Assembly (NCBI GenBank): GCA_017847835.1
Contig: JAGASH010000009.1
Location: forward strand, 1 to 64,000
Reading direction: 5' to 3'
Origin: Oscillospiraceae bacterium
Lineage (GTDB): Bacteria; Bacillota; Clostridia; Oscillospirales; Ruminococcaceae
Length of the DNA: 64,000 bases
The notes beneath the pieces are model-generated. The model was not told where the DNA came from and ran no database searches. It was given only the letters and a program-made list of their open reading frames with translations. Below are positions 7,901 to 15,773 of this stretch, in pieces (the first letter of the stretch is position 1; each line of letters begins with the position of its first letter). The position numbers were made by a program, and so were the translations under genes.

Positions 7901-9640
7901 ATGGTTAATATAAAAATCAACGGCGTGGATTACGCTGTTCCCGAGGGTTCGACCATTCTTGAAGCGGCGAGATATGCGGGAATAAAAATCCCCACGCTGT
8001 GCTATCTTAAAGAGATTAACGCAATCGGCGCTTGCCGTATCTGCGTTGTCGAGGTAAAGGGCGCGCGTTCCCTCGTAGCAGCTTGCGTTTACCCCGTAAA
8101 CAACGGAATGGAGATTTTCACAAACTCTCCGAAGGTTATCGAGAGCAGAAAGACCACTCTCGAGCTTATCCTCTCCAACCACAACAAGTCCTGCTTGTCC
8201 TGCACAAGAGGCGGAAACTGCGAGCTTAACGAGCTTTGCGTTGAGTATGATGTTGACATCAACAAGTACGAGGGCGAAAACCCCGTTCCCGAGATTGATT
8301 ACAGCGCTGCTCACATGTACCGCGACAACTCCAAGTGCATTCTCTGCCGTCGCTGCGTTGCAGCCTGCGGAGTTACACAGGGCATCGGCGTAATCGGCGC
8401 AAACGAGCGCGGCTTTGCAACCCAGATTGCTTCCGCATTCGATATGGGCCTTGCTGATACCGCTTGCGTATCCTGCGGTCAGTGTATCGTTGCTTGTCCT
8501 ACGGGCGCTCTCGCTGAGAAGGACGACACCCAGAAGGTTATGGAAGCAATCGCAGACCCGACCAAAATGGTTGTTGTACAGGCAGCTCCCGCGGTTCGTG
8601 CGTCTTTGGCAGAAGCTTTCGGCAATCCTATCGGAACAAACGCAGAGGGCAAGATGATTGCAGCAATGCGCAGACTTGGTTTCGACAAGGTATTCGACAC
8701 CAACTTCTCCGCTGACCTCACCATTATGGAAGAAGCTCACGAGTTCCTCGACAGAGCACAGAACGGCGGCACACTCCCGATGATTACCTCCTGCTCGCCC
8801 GGATGGGTTCGCTACTGCGAGAACTACTTCCCCGAGTTTATCCCGAACCTCTCCACCTGCAAATCTCCGCAGCAGATGTTCGGCGCAGTTGTAAAGACCT
8901 ACTATGCGCAGAAGCTCGGAAAGAACCCCGAGGACATCGTTTCCGTATCCGTTATGCCGTGCACCGCGAAGAAGTACGAGGTTGCCCGTGACGGACAGGC
9001 AGCAGCGGGTGTTCCCGATGTTGATATCACGATTACCACCAGAGAGCTCGCTCACCTCATCAAGAAAGAGGGCATTATGTTCAACGAGCTCCCCGAGGAG
9101 CAGTGCGATTCTCCTCTCGGCGGCTACACGGGTGCCGGCGTTATCTTCGGCGCAACCGGTGGCGTTATGGAAGCAGCTCTCCGTACAGCTGTATGGAAGC
9201 TCACCGGCGAGGACGACAACGCTCCCATCGACTTCAAGGAAGTTCGCGGCACCGAGGGCATCAAGGAAGCAACCTACAATGTTGCAGGCAAGGACGTTAA
9301 GATTGCTGTTGCAAGCGGACTTGCAAATGCCAAGAAGCTGCTCAAGAGCGTTAAGTCCGGCGAAGCAAAGTACGATTTCATCGAGATTATGGCTTGCCCG
9401 GGCGGCTGCGTAAACGGTGGCGGACAGATCATCCAGCCCGCTTCTGTACGCAACTTCACCGATATCCGTGCAAAGAGAGCCGAGGTTCTTTACGGAATTG
9501 ACGCAAACTGCGCTCAGCGCCGTTCTCACGAAAATCCCGATATCCAGACGCTCTACAAGGAGTTCTTCGGCGAGCCGAATTCTCACAAGGCACACGAAGT
9601 TCTTCACACGAATTACAGCGCGAAGAAGCTCTACAAGTAA
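7901..9640 (+). CDS. hydA: [FeFe]-hydrogenase catalytic subunit
   Basis: 579 residues. The N-terminal [2Fe-2S] ferredoxin domain is followed by a His/Cys [4Fe-4S] segment (HNKSCLSCTRGGNCEL) and two [4Fe-4S] clusters (CILCRRCVAAC, CVSCGQCIVACP). The H-cluster domain shows L1 TSCSPGW (near 296-302), L2 MPCTAKK and L3 MACPGGCVNGGGQ. L1 has Ser where well-studied enzymes have a second Cys (TSCCPGW). With hydC and hydB it forms the cytosolic H2-evolving complex that reoxidises NADH and ferredoxin in fermentation. Maturases HydE/F/G are not in the window. Confidence 0.95.
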   Translation: MVNIKINGVDYAVPEGSTILEAARYAGIKIPTLCYLKEINAIGACRICVVEVKGARSLVAACVYPVNNGMEIFTNSPKVIESRKTTLELILSNHNKSCLSCTRGGNCELNELCVEYDVDINKYEGENPVPEIDYSAAHMYRDNSKCILCRRCVAACGVTQGIGVIGANERGFATQIASAFDMGLADTACVSCGQCIVACPTGALAEKDDTQKVMEAIADPTKMVVVQAAPAVRASLAEAFGNPIGTNAEGKMIAAMRRLGFDKVFDTNFSADLTIMEEAHEFLDRAQNGGTLPMITSCSPGWVRYCENYFPEFIPNLSTCKSPQQMFGAVVKTYYAQKLGKNPEDIVSVSVMPCTAKKYEVARDGQAAAGVPDVDITITTRELAHLIKKEGIMFNELPEEQCDSPLGGYTGAGVIFGATGGVMEAALRTAVWKLTGEDDNAPIDFKEVRGTEGIKEATYNVAGKDVKIAVASGLANAKKLLKSVKSGEAKYDFIEIMACPGGCVNGGGQIIQPASVRNFTDIRAKRAEVLYGIDANCAQRRSHENPDIQTLYKEFFGEPNSHKAHEVLHTNYSAKKLYK

Positions 9641-9651
9641 TTCAAGATAAC

Positions 9652-9692
9652 AAAAAGGCGCAGCCGGTCAATCCGACTGCGCCGTTTTTTTT
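9652..9692. terminator. Bidirectional terminator between hydA and the alcohol dehydrogenase remnant
   Basis: Stem GGCGCAG / CTGCGCC, with eight T on the plus strand after it and a TTTTTG run on the minus strand, so it can serve both converging transcripts. Confidence 0.88.
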
Positions 9693-9698
9693 GCTTTT

Positions 9699-10388
9699 TT
9701 ATTCCCACAAGCTGCGGTAAATTATCTTGACGTCATCGACGGAAACTGCTTTCACGGTATTTGCGGGACTTCCGCTCTTGACCGCGTCCTCGGACATCTT
9801 GTCGAGCACCGCGAAAAACTTCTCCCTGTCGATACCATAGCCCGCAAGCGTCGGGATTTCACACACCGCGCAAAGTTCCCTTATCGCGCCGAGAAGCTTT
9901 TCCGAAGCGGTTTTGTCGTCATCGGAGCTGTTTGCGGCACCGATTGCCCTGCCAAGCTCCGCGAAACGCGGGTAATTGCCGTCAAGCACAAACGAAAGGC
10001 ACTTTTCGAGCAGCATTGCGTTTGAAATGCCGTGCGGGACGTGAAAATTCGCGCCGATAGGACGGCTCATTCCGTGAACAAGCGTGACGGACGCGTTGTT
10101 TATAGCGACACCCGCCTCAAAAGCCGCGATTGACATCTCGCTGCGGGCGGTGAGGTCCGTGCCGTTTTTGTAAGCTGTGGGAAGATACTTGAAAATGCGT
10201 TTTACCGCCGAAAGTGCAACCGCGTCGGTGAGCGGCTGAGCCTTTTTCGAGGTGTAGCTTTCGATTGCGTGAGTGAGCGCGTCAAGACCTGTCGCAGCGG
10301 TTATGCTTTTCGGAGCGGAAACGGTGAATTTTGGGTCGATTATCGCGAGGTCGGGTATAAGCGTTGCACCCCCAAGGAGCATTTTCAC
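9699..10388 (-). pseudogene. Iron-containing alcohol dehydrogenase, C-terminal remnant
   Basis: 229 residues against about 385 for the family. Homology starts at VKMLLGGATLIPDLAIIDP, so the N-terminal Rossmann part with the NAD-binding glycines and the PTTAGTGSE segment are missing. The metal ligands remain (DALTHAIE, then HGMSRPIGANFHVPHG). The only possible first codon is a GTG with no ribosome site. Directly upstream and in another frame lie fragments of three other genes, so this looks like a deletion remnant. A stable truncated product cannot be ruled out. Confidence 0.8.
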
Positions 10389-10722
10389 ATTTAGCCTTTG
10401 TTACCGCTTCAACGCCCTGTTTGTTGGCAAGATGCACAATATAAAGCGGAGCATTTGCCGCCTTTCTTTTATAAGGACAAAGCAGCCGCTCGATAACACC
10501 CATAAGCCAATAGCTCAGAATACCGATAACCGCGCTTATCAGCACGATATCCCAGAACACAAGTCTTGTCATACCGCCTTTAAGCGACTGCGAAAGCATA
10601 CAGCCGAGCCCGTTTCCGCCCTGAAGCGTATCGACGAGAATTGAAGCCGTGACATCTCTGCCGTCGGTAGTTTTATAGGTCATACCGATGTTGTCAAGCA
10701 AAATTTCCGTGCGATTATCCAT
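10389..10722 (-). pseudogene. Chimeric remnant: ABC ATPase + ABC permease + dihydropyrimidinase fragments
   Basis: The open frame starts at an ATG behind AAAGGA. Residues 1-26 resemble the start of a nitrate/sulfonate/pyrimidine-type ABC ATPase (ILLDNIGMTYKTTDGRDVTA). The next 60 resemble the C-terminal end of the matching permease (GNGLGCMLSQSL..VLISAVIGILSYWLMGVIERLL). The next 21 (APLYIVHLANKQGVEAVTKAK) match the dihydropyrimidinase/hydantoinase family. It then runs out of frame into the alcohol dehydrogenase remnant. Each piece keeps the order of a pyrimidine-uptake and degradation operon, so successive deletions are likely. Domain calls rest on motif memory only. Confidence 0.6.
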
Positions 10723-10747
10723 AACCATCTGTCCTTTCGGGAAATGC

Positions 10748-10788
10748 AAAAAAGCAGACAAGCGTTCGAATAAGACGCCCTTGTCTGC
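10748..10788 (-). terminator. Leader terminator (attenuator) ahead of the chimeric remnant
   Basis: Minus strand: GCAGACAAG.GCGT / ACGCTTGTCTGC followed by six T, between the promoter and the first ATG. A terminator at this place suggests the lost operon was controlled by premature termination. I match the roughly 50 bases before it to no riboswitch class. Confidence 0.7.
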
Positions 10789-10840
10789 CTGCTGAATATG
10801 AATTTAAAATTCCGATTTCTTGCATTTTTCTTACAAGACA

Positions 10841-10849
10841 ATTATACCA
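10841..10849 (-). promoter_or_regulatory. Extended -10 promoter of the decayed operon
   Basis: Minus strand TGGTATAAT with a weak -35. It sits about 55 bases upstream of the leader terminator. Confidence 0.5.
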
Positions 10850-10957
10850 AAGCCAAAGTCAACCGATTGTAGTTAAAGCACAAACCTCGGTATTCTTACA
10901 GAAAGATTACAAATCTTGCAAAAGAATTACAATATAATTACAGTTTTGTAATAAAGG

Positions 10958-10985
10958 TTGACTTTTGCTGAAAATATGGTAAAAT
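10958..10985 (+). promoter_or_regulatory. Promoter of a candidate small RNA
   Basis: TTGACT (10958-10963), 16 bases, TAAAAT (10980-10985), TG one base before the -10. No open reading frame follows before the terminator at 11130-11158. Confidence 0.65.
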
Positions 10986-10991
10986 AGCATT

Positions 10992-11158
10992 AAGAGGACA
11001 GGAAAAGCAGTTCTCCTGCGGCAAATGCCGTAGCTTTGCGTCCTCGCCCCTTCCATTTTAAACCGTGCAGTTTTACATATATTTCCACACGTTGTTAAAC
11101 CTTCACACCTTTCCACTGCGCGGATATTTGCTCCCGAATTTCTTCGGGAGCTTTTTTT
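10992..11158 (+). ncRNA. Candidate structured small RNA of about 165 nt, unknown class
   Basis: The segment runs from a good promoter to a strong terminator and holds no plausible gene. The 5' part closes with GAGGAC (10994-10999) / GTCCTC (11040-11045) around two helices, CAGGA/TCCTG and CGGC/GCCG. A second long-range helix pairs CGTGCAGT (near 11065) with ACTGCGCG (near 11115). Unpaired pyrimidine tracts CCCCTTCC and ACCTTTCC could pair with Shine-Dalgarno sequences, as in some Firmicutes trans-acting sRNAs. It does not look like 6S, SRP, tmRNA or a riboswitch I know. Function is unknown. Confidence 0.5.
11130..11158 (+). terminator. Terminator of the candidate small RNA
   Basis: Stem GCTCCCGAA / TTCGGGAGC followed by seven T. 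It ends just before the terminase stop codon on the other strand. Confidence 0.88.
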
Positions 11159-11160
11159 GT

Positions 11161-12387
11161 CTATATCCTGAAAAGCTGCCGCTCAAAGCGCTCGAAAGCG
11201 TATTCAAGCGCGTCGAGGCTGTCGATGTTTGTTGTGCCGTTGTCAAGACGCTGATTTTTGTGAATGCTGCGCGCGTCCCAGACGGCTCCGCGTATGGCGT
11301 CAATCGTGTGCGGGCAGTGGTCGAGCACGAAAAACCTGTTTGCCGAAATAAGTCGGCTGAGCATATTTATGCGCGTGTTAATCGGCTTTTTGAGCGCGTT
11401 TTTGACCTCAATCCGCACAGCCCCGCGAAAGCTCTTGATTAAAAGCTGCTCGGCGCTGTCGCAGAAAGCTGTCGCAAGCGTGGGGAACTTTTCCTTTTCC
11501 TCGGCGACAAAGTCCCGAAAAGCGTTTATCAGGCACTCTGCCGAGGTGTTTTTGCTGTCGAAATACTCCGACAAAACATAGACGTTTTTGAAGCCCGCGT
11601 CAAAGCCGACGTGCGCAAAAGCCGAGCTTGAACCGCTTCCGCCGTAATCCACCCCGATAACCGAGTGTACTATCGGATTTTGCGCGGTTTTCAGACGAAG
11701 CTCGTCCACGGAAATAATATTGCTTTTCCCGAAACCGTCGTAAATTCTTCCCTCGGCAGCCGTCCACTCACCGAGGATAAATCTGTCGTAAAACACGCCG
11801 CAAAACTCGTTTTTGAGCTGCTCGACATACTTTTTCGGGAGAAAAATGTTGTCGTCAAGACAAAATTTAAGCGAGAGCAAGTCCAGAGATTTGTTGTCGA
11901 GATAGTCGCGTTTTACCCAATGGTTCGGGTCATCGGGATTTGTTGTCGCGAAGAGCTTCGCTCCCTTCTCGGACAAGCGCGAAAGCAGCATAACGAAAAA
12001 ATCCTCGGGAAAAAGAGTAAGCTCGTCGCAGTATGCGCCCGAAAGCGTCATTCCGCGGATTTTGCTTTCGCTCTCGGCATTTGCCGCGCCTTCAAGGAAG
12101 ATTTTTCTCCCGAAGAGCAAGCCCTCTTTTTTCGCGGTGCTGTAAGTAAAACACCTGCCGAAAAGAGCGCTCATCGGTTCAAGGACGTTTCGTTTGAGCG
12201 TGCAAAGCGTTTTTCCCGACATCAGAAATGCTCCGTCTTTCGGCGACGCGGCAACCCATAGCCCCCACATCACCATTGAAATATAGGTTTTTCCACTTCG
12301 TACGCTGCCCTCAAAGATGTTTATTCGCTTCAGGCCGCCGTTTTTGAGCAGCATAAGCGCCTGTTTCTGTTTCGGAGAAAAAGTCAT
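11161..12387 (-). CDS. Orphan phage terminase large subunit (PBSX/Terminase_3 type)
   Basis: A 408-residue DNA-packaging motor homologue of nearly full length. Walker A is GSVRSGKT (27-34), the acidic Walker B region is GAYCDELT (near 118), and the C-terminal RNase H-like nuclease begins IGVDYGGSGSS. In phages this enzyme cuts concatemers and pumps DNA into the prohead. No portal, capsid or tail gene is nearby, so it is either a prophage remnant that stays intact or a domesticated protein. It shares a four-base overlap with the small gene upstream. Confidence 0.88.
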   Translation of the reverse strand: MTFSPKQKQALMLLKNGGLKRINIFEGSVRSGKTYISMVMWGLWVAASPKDGAFLMSGKTLCTLKRNVLEPMSALFGRCFTYSTAKKEGLLFGRKIFLEGAANAESESKIRGMTLSGAYCDELTLFPEDFFVMLLSRLSEKGAKLFATTNPDDPNHWVKRDYLDNKSLDLLSLKFCLDDNIFLPKKYVEQLKNEFCGVFYDRFILGEWTAAEGRIYDGFGKSNIISVDELRLKTAQNPIVHSVIGVDYGGSGSSSAFAHVGFDAGFKNVYVLSEYFDSKNTSAECLINAFRDFVAEEKEKFPTLATAFCDSAEQLLIKSFRGAVRIEVKNALKKPINTRINMLSRLISANRFFVLDHCPHTIDAIRGAVWDARSIHKNQRLDNGTTNIDSLDALEYAFERFERQLFRI

Positions 12388-12650
12388 TGCTCGTCCTCCT
12401 CCACAAGCGAAGTATAAGCCGCGATAAGCTCTGCCGCTTTGTCCGAAGCGTCGTCGCGGGTGTTGTCACCGAGCAGCTCAAAAACCAGCTTGAACACCTT
12501 CGCAAGCTTTTCCAAATCCTTGTGAGCAAGCTCGTTGATTAGACCTTCATCGGTGAGATTTGCAATAAAGGTTCTGCCGAACTTGATAAAATTTCTTGCG
12601 TTTGCGTCGAAAAAATCCTTAACCGAGGTTTTAGCGTTTTTTCTCTGCAT
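12384..12650 (-). CDS. Small alpha-helical protein, possible terminase small-subunit partner
   Basis: 88 residues, predicted mainly helical and highly charged, with no recognisable domain. The ATG follows AAAGGAGTG and the stop overlaps the terminase start in an ATGA arrangement, so the two are translationally coupled. The position immediately before a terminase large subunit is where a small subunit normally lies, but the sequence lacks an obvious helix-turn-helix. Assignment is by position only. Confidence 0.55.
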   Translation of the reverse strand: MQRKNAKTSVKDFFDANARNFIKFGRTFIANLTDEGLINELAHKDLEKLAKVFKLVFELLGDNTRDDASDKAAELIAAYTSLVEEDEQ

Positions 12651-12774
12651 AAGTCACACTCCTTTAATAATATTTCGGATTTCAAGTAAATGTTAGCACA
12701 GAATAAACTGCATTTTACTGCAATATTTCGCATATATTTTCTAAAACACACGAATTTTTACCGGAGGTTATCTT

Positions 12775-13893
12775 ATGGACGATATGAAAAAACTGATAGA
12801 GCGCTACAAAAAGGAGCTTATGGATATGAGCCGAAGCCGTCCCGCGGCAGCTCCCGAACCGCGCACCGAGAAAAAACGCACACCACAGGTTATCGGGTAT
12901 GTTGACGAGGGAGCGCAGATTGACGAGATTTTTTCGCGGCTTGCCGAGAACCCGCCTAAATCTGCCGCAACGGAGCAGGCTCCCGAGAACGCTTCCGAGG
13001 AGCAGACCGAGGAAATGCCCGCGGAAGCTGTCGAGGAGAACGAAGCTCCCGATGAGCCCGAAATGCCTGTTCCCGAGATTAACGAACCCGAAAACCCCTC
13101 GGCAATCGCGGACGGTTATCCGACAAGACAAACTCCCGAAACCGATGATGAGGTCACGGACAGCCCGAGATTTACGGAAATCCCGTCCTTTGAGCAAACC
13201 CGCGAGGATATCACAAACGGGAGCGTTCCCGAAAACAACGAGCCCGAGCCAAATTCTTCGGGAGCTACGGACAATTCCCCGACAACACCCCGCGCGGATT
13301 TAGCCTACGGCGGCACGGTTTCCGAGGAGCGTGCCGAGGGCTTGAACCGTCAGCCGATAAGCGGAACGGAGTTCGGTGAGCAGCTCACGGGACGAAGCTT
13401 CCCCGACGAGCGCACACCCGAAAACTCCCGCGAGGATATCGTCCGCGAGGGCAGCCAGACCGAGCCGGGCAATTTTCCCGAGCCCGTTTACGAGAATTAC
13501 GAGGAGTTCGAGCGCAAAAATACCGGCAGGGGAACGATGCCGTTTCGCGTGTATACTGCGCGAGAAGCGCTTCCCGTTGTCGGGGCAAAGATTATCATAA
13601 CCAAGGAAATCGGCGGCGAAACTCACACCTTCAGCACGCTCACAACCGATATGAGCGGGCAAACTGCACCGATTACCCTTCCTGCGCCCGAGAAAAATCT
13701 CTCCCTTGACAGCGGCAACAAAATTCAGCCGTTTTCGCTGTACGACGCGGTTGTGACAAAGACAGGCTACGCGACAATCAGATATACGGGAATTCCCGTG
13801 TTTGACGGGGTAAATTCCGTTCAGCGCGCAGCTATGGTTCCCACCGAGGAAAAAATGACCGAGATTATCACGGAGGTGAGCGAAAATGCCTGA
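12775..13893 (+). CDS. Pro/Glu-rich protein with a C-terminal carboxypeptidase-regulatory-like domain
   Basis: 372 residues. A short helical N-terminus (MDDMKKLIERYKKELMDM) is followed by about 230 residues of low-complexity Pro, Glu, Thr and Asn. The last 110 or so residues form a beta-rich domain like CarboxypepD_reg (VYTAREALPVVGAKIIITK..FSTLTTDMSGQT). There is no signal peptide, and no enzyme active site is visible. It overlaps the next gene by eight bases, so the two are coupled and probably act together, perhaps at the spore or septal envelope. Confidence 0.65.
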   Translation: MDDMKKLIERYKKELMDMSRSRPAAAPEPRTEKKRTPQVIGYVDEGAQIDEIFSRLAENPPKSAATEQAPENASEEQTEEMPAEAVEENEAPDEPEMPVPEINEPENPSAIADGYPTRQTPETDDEVTDSPRFTEIPSFEQTREDITNGSVPENNEPEPNSSGATDNSPTTPRADLAYGGTVSEERAEGLNRQPISGTEFGEQLTGRSFPDERTPENSREDIVREGSQTEPGNFPEPVYENYEEFERKNTGRGTMPFRVYTAREALPVVGAKIIITKEIGGETHTFSTLTTDMSGQTAPITLPAPEKNLSLDSGNKIQPFSLYDAVVTKTGYATIRYTGIPVFDGVNSVQRAAMVPTEEKMTEIITEVSENA

Positions 13894-15259
13894 AGCAAAT
13901 CTCCCTTTTGTCCCCGAAAATATCACCGTTCACCTCGGACCGCCCGACTCGGTAGCACAGAACGTCACGCTCACTTTCCCGAACTACATCAAAAACGTCG
14001 CTTCGAGCGAGATTTTCCCGACGTGGCCCGAAGCGGCTCTCAGAGCCAATATTTACGTTCAGATATCCTTTGCGCTGAACCGCGTTTACACCGAGTGGTA
14101 CAGAAGCCGCGGCTATAATTTCGACATAACAAATTCCACGCAGTACGACCAAGCGTTTGTCAACGGGCGCGACGTGTTCGAGAATATCAGCCGCATTGTC
14201 GATGAAATTTTCAATAACTACGTCGTGCGCAGAGGCAGCGTCGAGCCGCTTTTCACGGCATTCTGCAACGGCACGACCGTCACTTGTCAGGGACTTTCGC
14301 AATGGGGCACGGTAACTCTCGCAAACCGCGGCTATACACCGTATGAAATGCTTCAATTCTACTATGGGAACGACATCGATATCGTGTACAACGCGCCGAT
14401 TTCGCCGAATATCCCGAGTTATCCGGGGACGCCGTTCGGGTTTGGTTCAACGGGAAACGAGGTGCGGTCAATTCAGGTCGAGTTGAACAGGATAAGCACA
14501 AATTATCCCGCGATACCGAAAATCGTTCCTGCAAACGGAATTTACGGTGAGAGCACGGTTGAAGCGGTGCGGGTATTTCAGGGCGTTTTCGGGCTGCCGC
14601 AGACGGGGATTGTCAACAAATCGACGTGGTATCAGATTAAGTACATTTTCACGGCGGTCAAGGGCTTGTCGGAGCTGACAAGCGAGGGGCTGACGGAAGA
14701 AGAGGTAACGAACATTTTCGAGAAGGATTTGCGGCAGGGCGATTACGGCGAGCGTGTGCGGATTGTGCAGTATTATCTGAATGTAATCGCGTATTTTAAC
14801 CCCGAAATTCCGATGGTTATGTCGGACGGTGTGTTCAATTCGGCGATGGACAATCAGGTTCGCGAGTTTGAGCGGTTTTACGGGTTAAATCCGGACGGCG
14901 TTGTGGATTTTCGGACGTGGGAGCTGATAAACGAGATTTACCGGAATATTGTGAATAACCTGCCCGAGGGATACGCGGGAGCGACGGCGGCGCTGTATCC
15001 GGGGTATAATCTGACGCCGGGTATGAGGAATGATGATGTGAAGGAGTTTCAGACGTATCTGCGGGTAATCGGGCAGAATATCGGGGAAATTCCGGTGATT
15101 GAAGCGACGGGGTATTTCGGGCCGGAAACGGAGCGAGCTGTGATGACGTTTCAGCGGTTGTATGGGATTGAGCCGACGGGGGTTGTCGGGGCGCTGACGT
15201 GGGATACGGCTGCGAAAGAGTATAATTTTATCAGGTTTGGGACGGAGAGGACGGGCTAA
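13886..15259 (+). CDS. SpoIID-like domain protein with three peptidoglycan-binding repeats
   Basis: 457 residues. Residues of roughly 30-170 resemble the SpoIID/LytB family (WPEAALRANIYVQISFALNR, then LSQWGTVTLANRGYTPYEML.YYY). Three PG_binding_1 units follow (near 190-255, 275-350 and 370-445), each with a D/E-AV..FQ core such as TVEAVRVFQGVFGLPQTG. No signal peptide is visible, so how it reaches the wall is unclear. SpoIID is a lytic transglycosylase for engulfment; the catalytic Glu cannot be assigned by eye. The ATG lies behind GGAGGTG inside the previous gene. Confidence 0.75.
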   Translation: MPEANLPFVPENITVHLGPPDSVAQNVTLTFPNYIKNVASSEIFPTWPEAALRANIYVQISFALNRVYTEWYRSRGYNFDITNSTQYDQAFVNGRDVFENISRIVDEIFNNYVVRRGSVEPLFTAFCNGTTVTCQGLSQWGTVTLANRGYTPYEMLQFYYGNDIDIVYNAPISPNIPSYPGTPFGFGSTGNEVRSIQVELNRISTNYPAIPKIVPANGIYGESTVEAVRVFQGVFGLPQTGIVNKSTWYQIKYIFTAVKGLSELTSEGLTEEEVTNIFEKDLRQGDYGERVRIVQYYLNVIAYFNPEIPMVMSDGVFNSAMDNQVREFERFYGLNPDGVVDFRTWELINEIYRNIVNNLPEGYAGATAALYPGYNLTPGMRNDDVKEFQTYLRVIGQNIGEIPVIEATGYFGPETERAVMTFQRLYGIEPTGVVGALTWDTAAKEYNFIRFGTERTG

Positions 15260-15506
15260 ACGCGAAGCGAAAAAAGTCTTTTTGGAAGCCTTGAAACCTT
15301 TTTCTTCAGAAAAAGGTTTCAAGCCGCCGGAGGCACTCGCGACGAAGTCGCGCTACTGAAGGCGAAGCCGTCAAAATCATAAAAATGAATTATCACAAAC
15401 CAACAGTTTACAAACCGACTTGAAATCCGGTTAGCTGCCATTGCCAATTTTTTTGACGAAATGTCAAAAAAATCGCAAACCCCATTCAGCAACCTCCCCA
15501 TAACAG
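15260..15506 (-). repeat. Hairpin-rich intergenic repeat, copy B (inverted, with extra module)
   Basis: Starts one base after the preceding stop codon. On the minus strand it ends with the long stem CTTGAAACC / GGTTTCAAG and the GACTTTTTTCGCTTCGCG tail. The first hairpin module of copies A, D and E is replaced by another module (about 15385-15506) with TTTTTTGACatttcGTCAAAAAA and AACCGGATTTCAAGTCGGTT, which is shared only with copy C. It lies between converging genes. Confidence 0.82.
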
Positions 15507-15540
15507 AAAAACCGACACGTCCGAAAGCGTGCCGGTTTTC
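15506..15540 (-). terminator. Terminator after the ferredoxin gene
   Basis: Minus strand stem ACCGGCACG / CGTGTCGGT followed by T-run, directly after the ferredoxin stop. Confidence 0.85.
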
Positions 15541-15541
15541 G

Positions 15542-15724
15542 CTATTTAAGATGAATAACATCAACAGGGCAGTTTTCTGCTGCCTCGGTAATTTTGTCGT
15601 GCGAAGCACTCTCGTCGGGAATAACTTCCGAGAGCCCGTCATCGGCAATTCTGAATACCTCGGGACAAATATCCGCGCATAACCCGCAGCCAATGCACCC
15701 GTCACGGTCAATTTCAACCTTCAA
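15542..15724 (-). CDS. Single-cluster [4Fe-4S] ferredoxin
   Basis: 60 residues, typical for a monocluster ferredoxin. The cluster ligands are CIGCGLC (residues 10-16) preceding DICP, plus C52 in ENCPVDVI. It is a small soluble electron carrier. The start is TTG, chosen because GGGGGAG lies five bases upstream and no ATG is available. It follows whiA by 49 bases on the same strand and ends in its own terminator. Its redox partner is not shown by the context; the hydrogenase complex is one candidate in the same genome. Confidence 0.9.
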   Translation of the reverse strand: MKVEIDRDGCIGCGLCADICPEVFRIADDGLSEVIPDESASHDKITEAAENCPVDVIHLK

Positions 15725-15773
15725 AAATACTCCCCCTTTTCACAGCTATTTTTAGCAGAAAAGAGGGAGTTAT

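Noticed and set aside
10748..10843. Leader of the decayed operon considered as a TPP, purine or PyrR element
   Set aside because: None of the conserved core sequences of these classes is present; only a terminator hairpin is certain.
10992..11158. Candidate RNA considered as 6S, SRP RNA or c-di-GMP riboswitch
   Set aside because: It lacks the 6S long bubble, the SRP GGAAGCAGC apex and the c-di-GMP core; no gene follows in cis.
12690..12774. CATATATT upstream of the SpoIID-type pair considered as a sigma-E -10
   Set aside because: The -35 is poor at the right distance, so the call would rest on a short AT-rich match.
15461..15682. Short frames starting MSKKSQTP in copies B and C of the repeat
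   Set aside because: The similarity is due to the shared repeat module, diverges soon after it, and no ribosome site precedes it.
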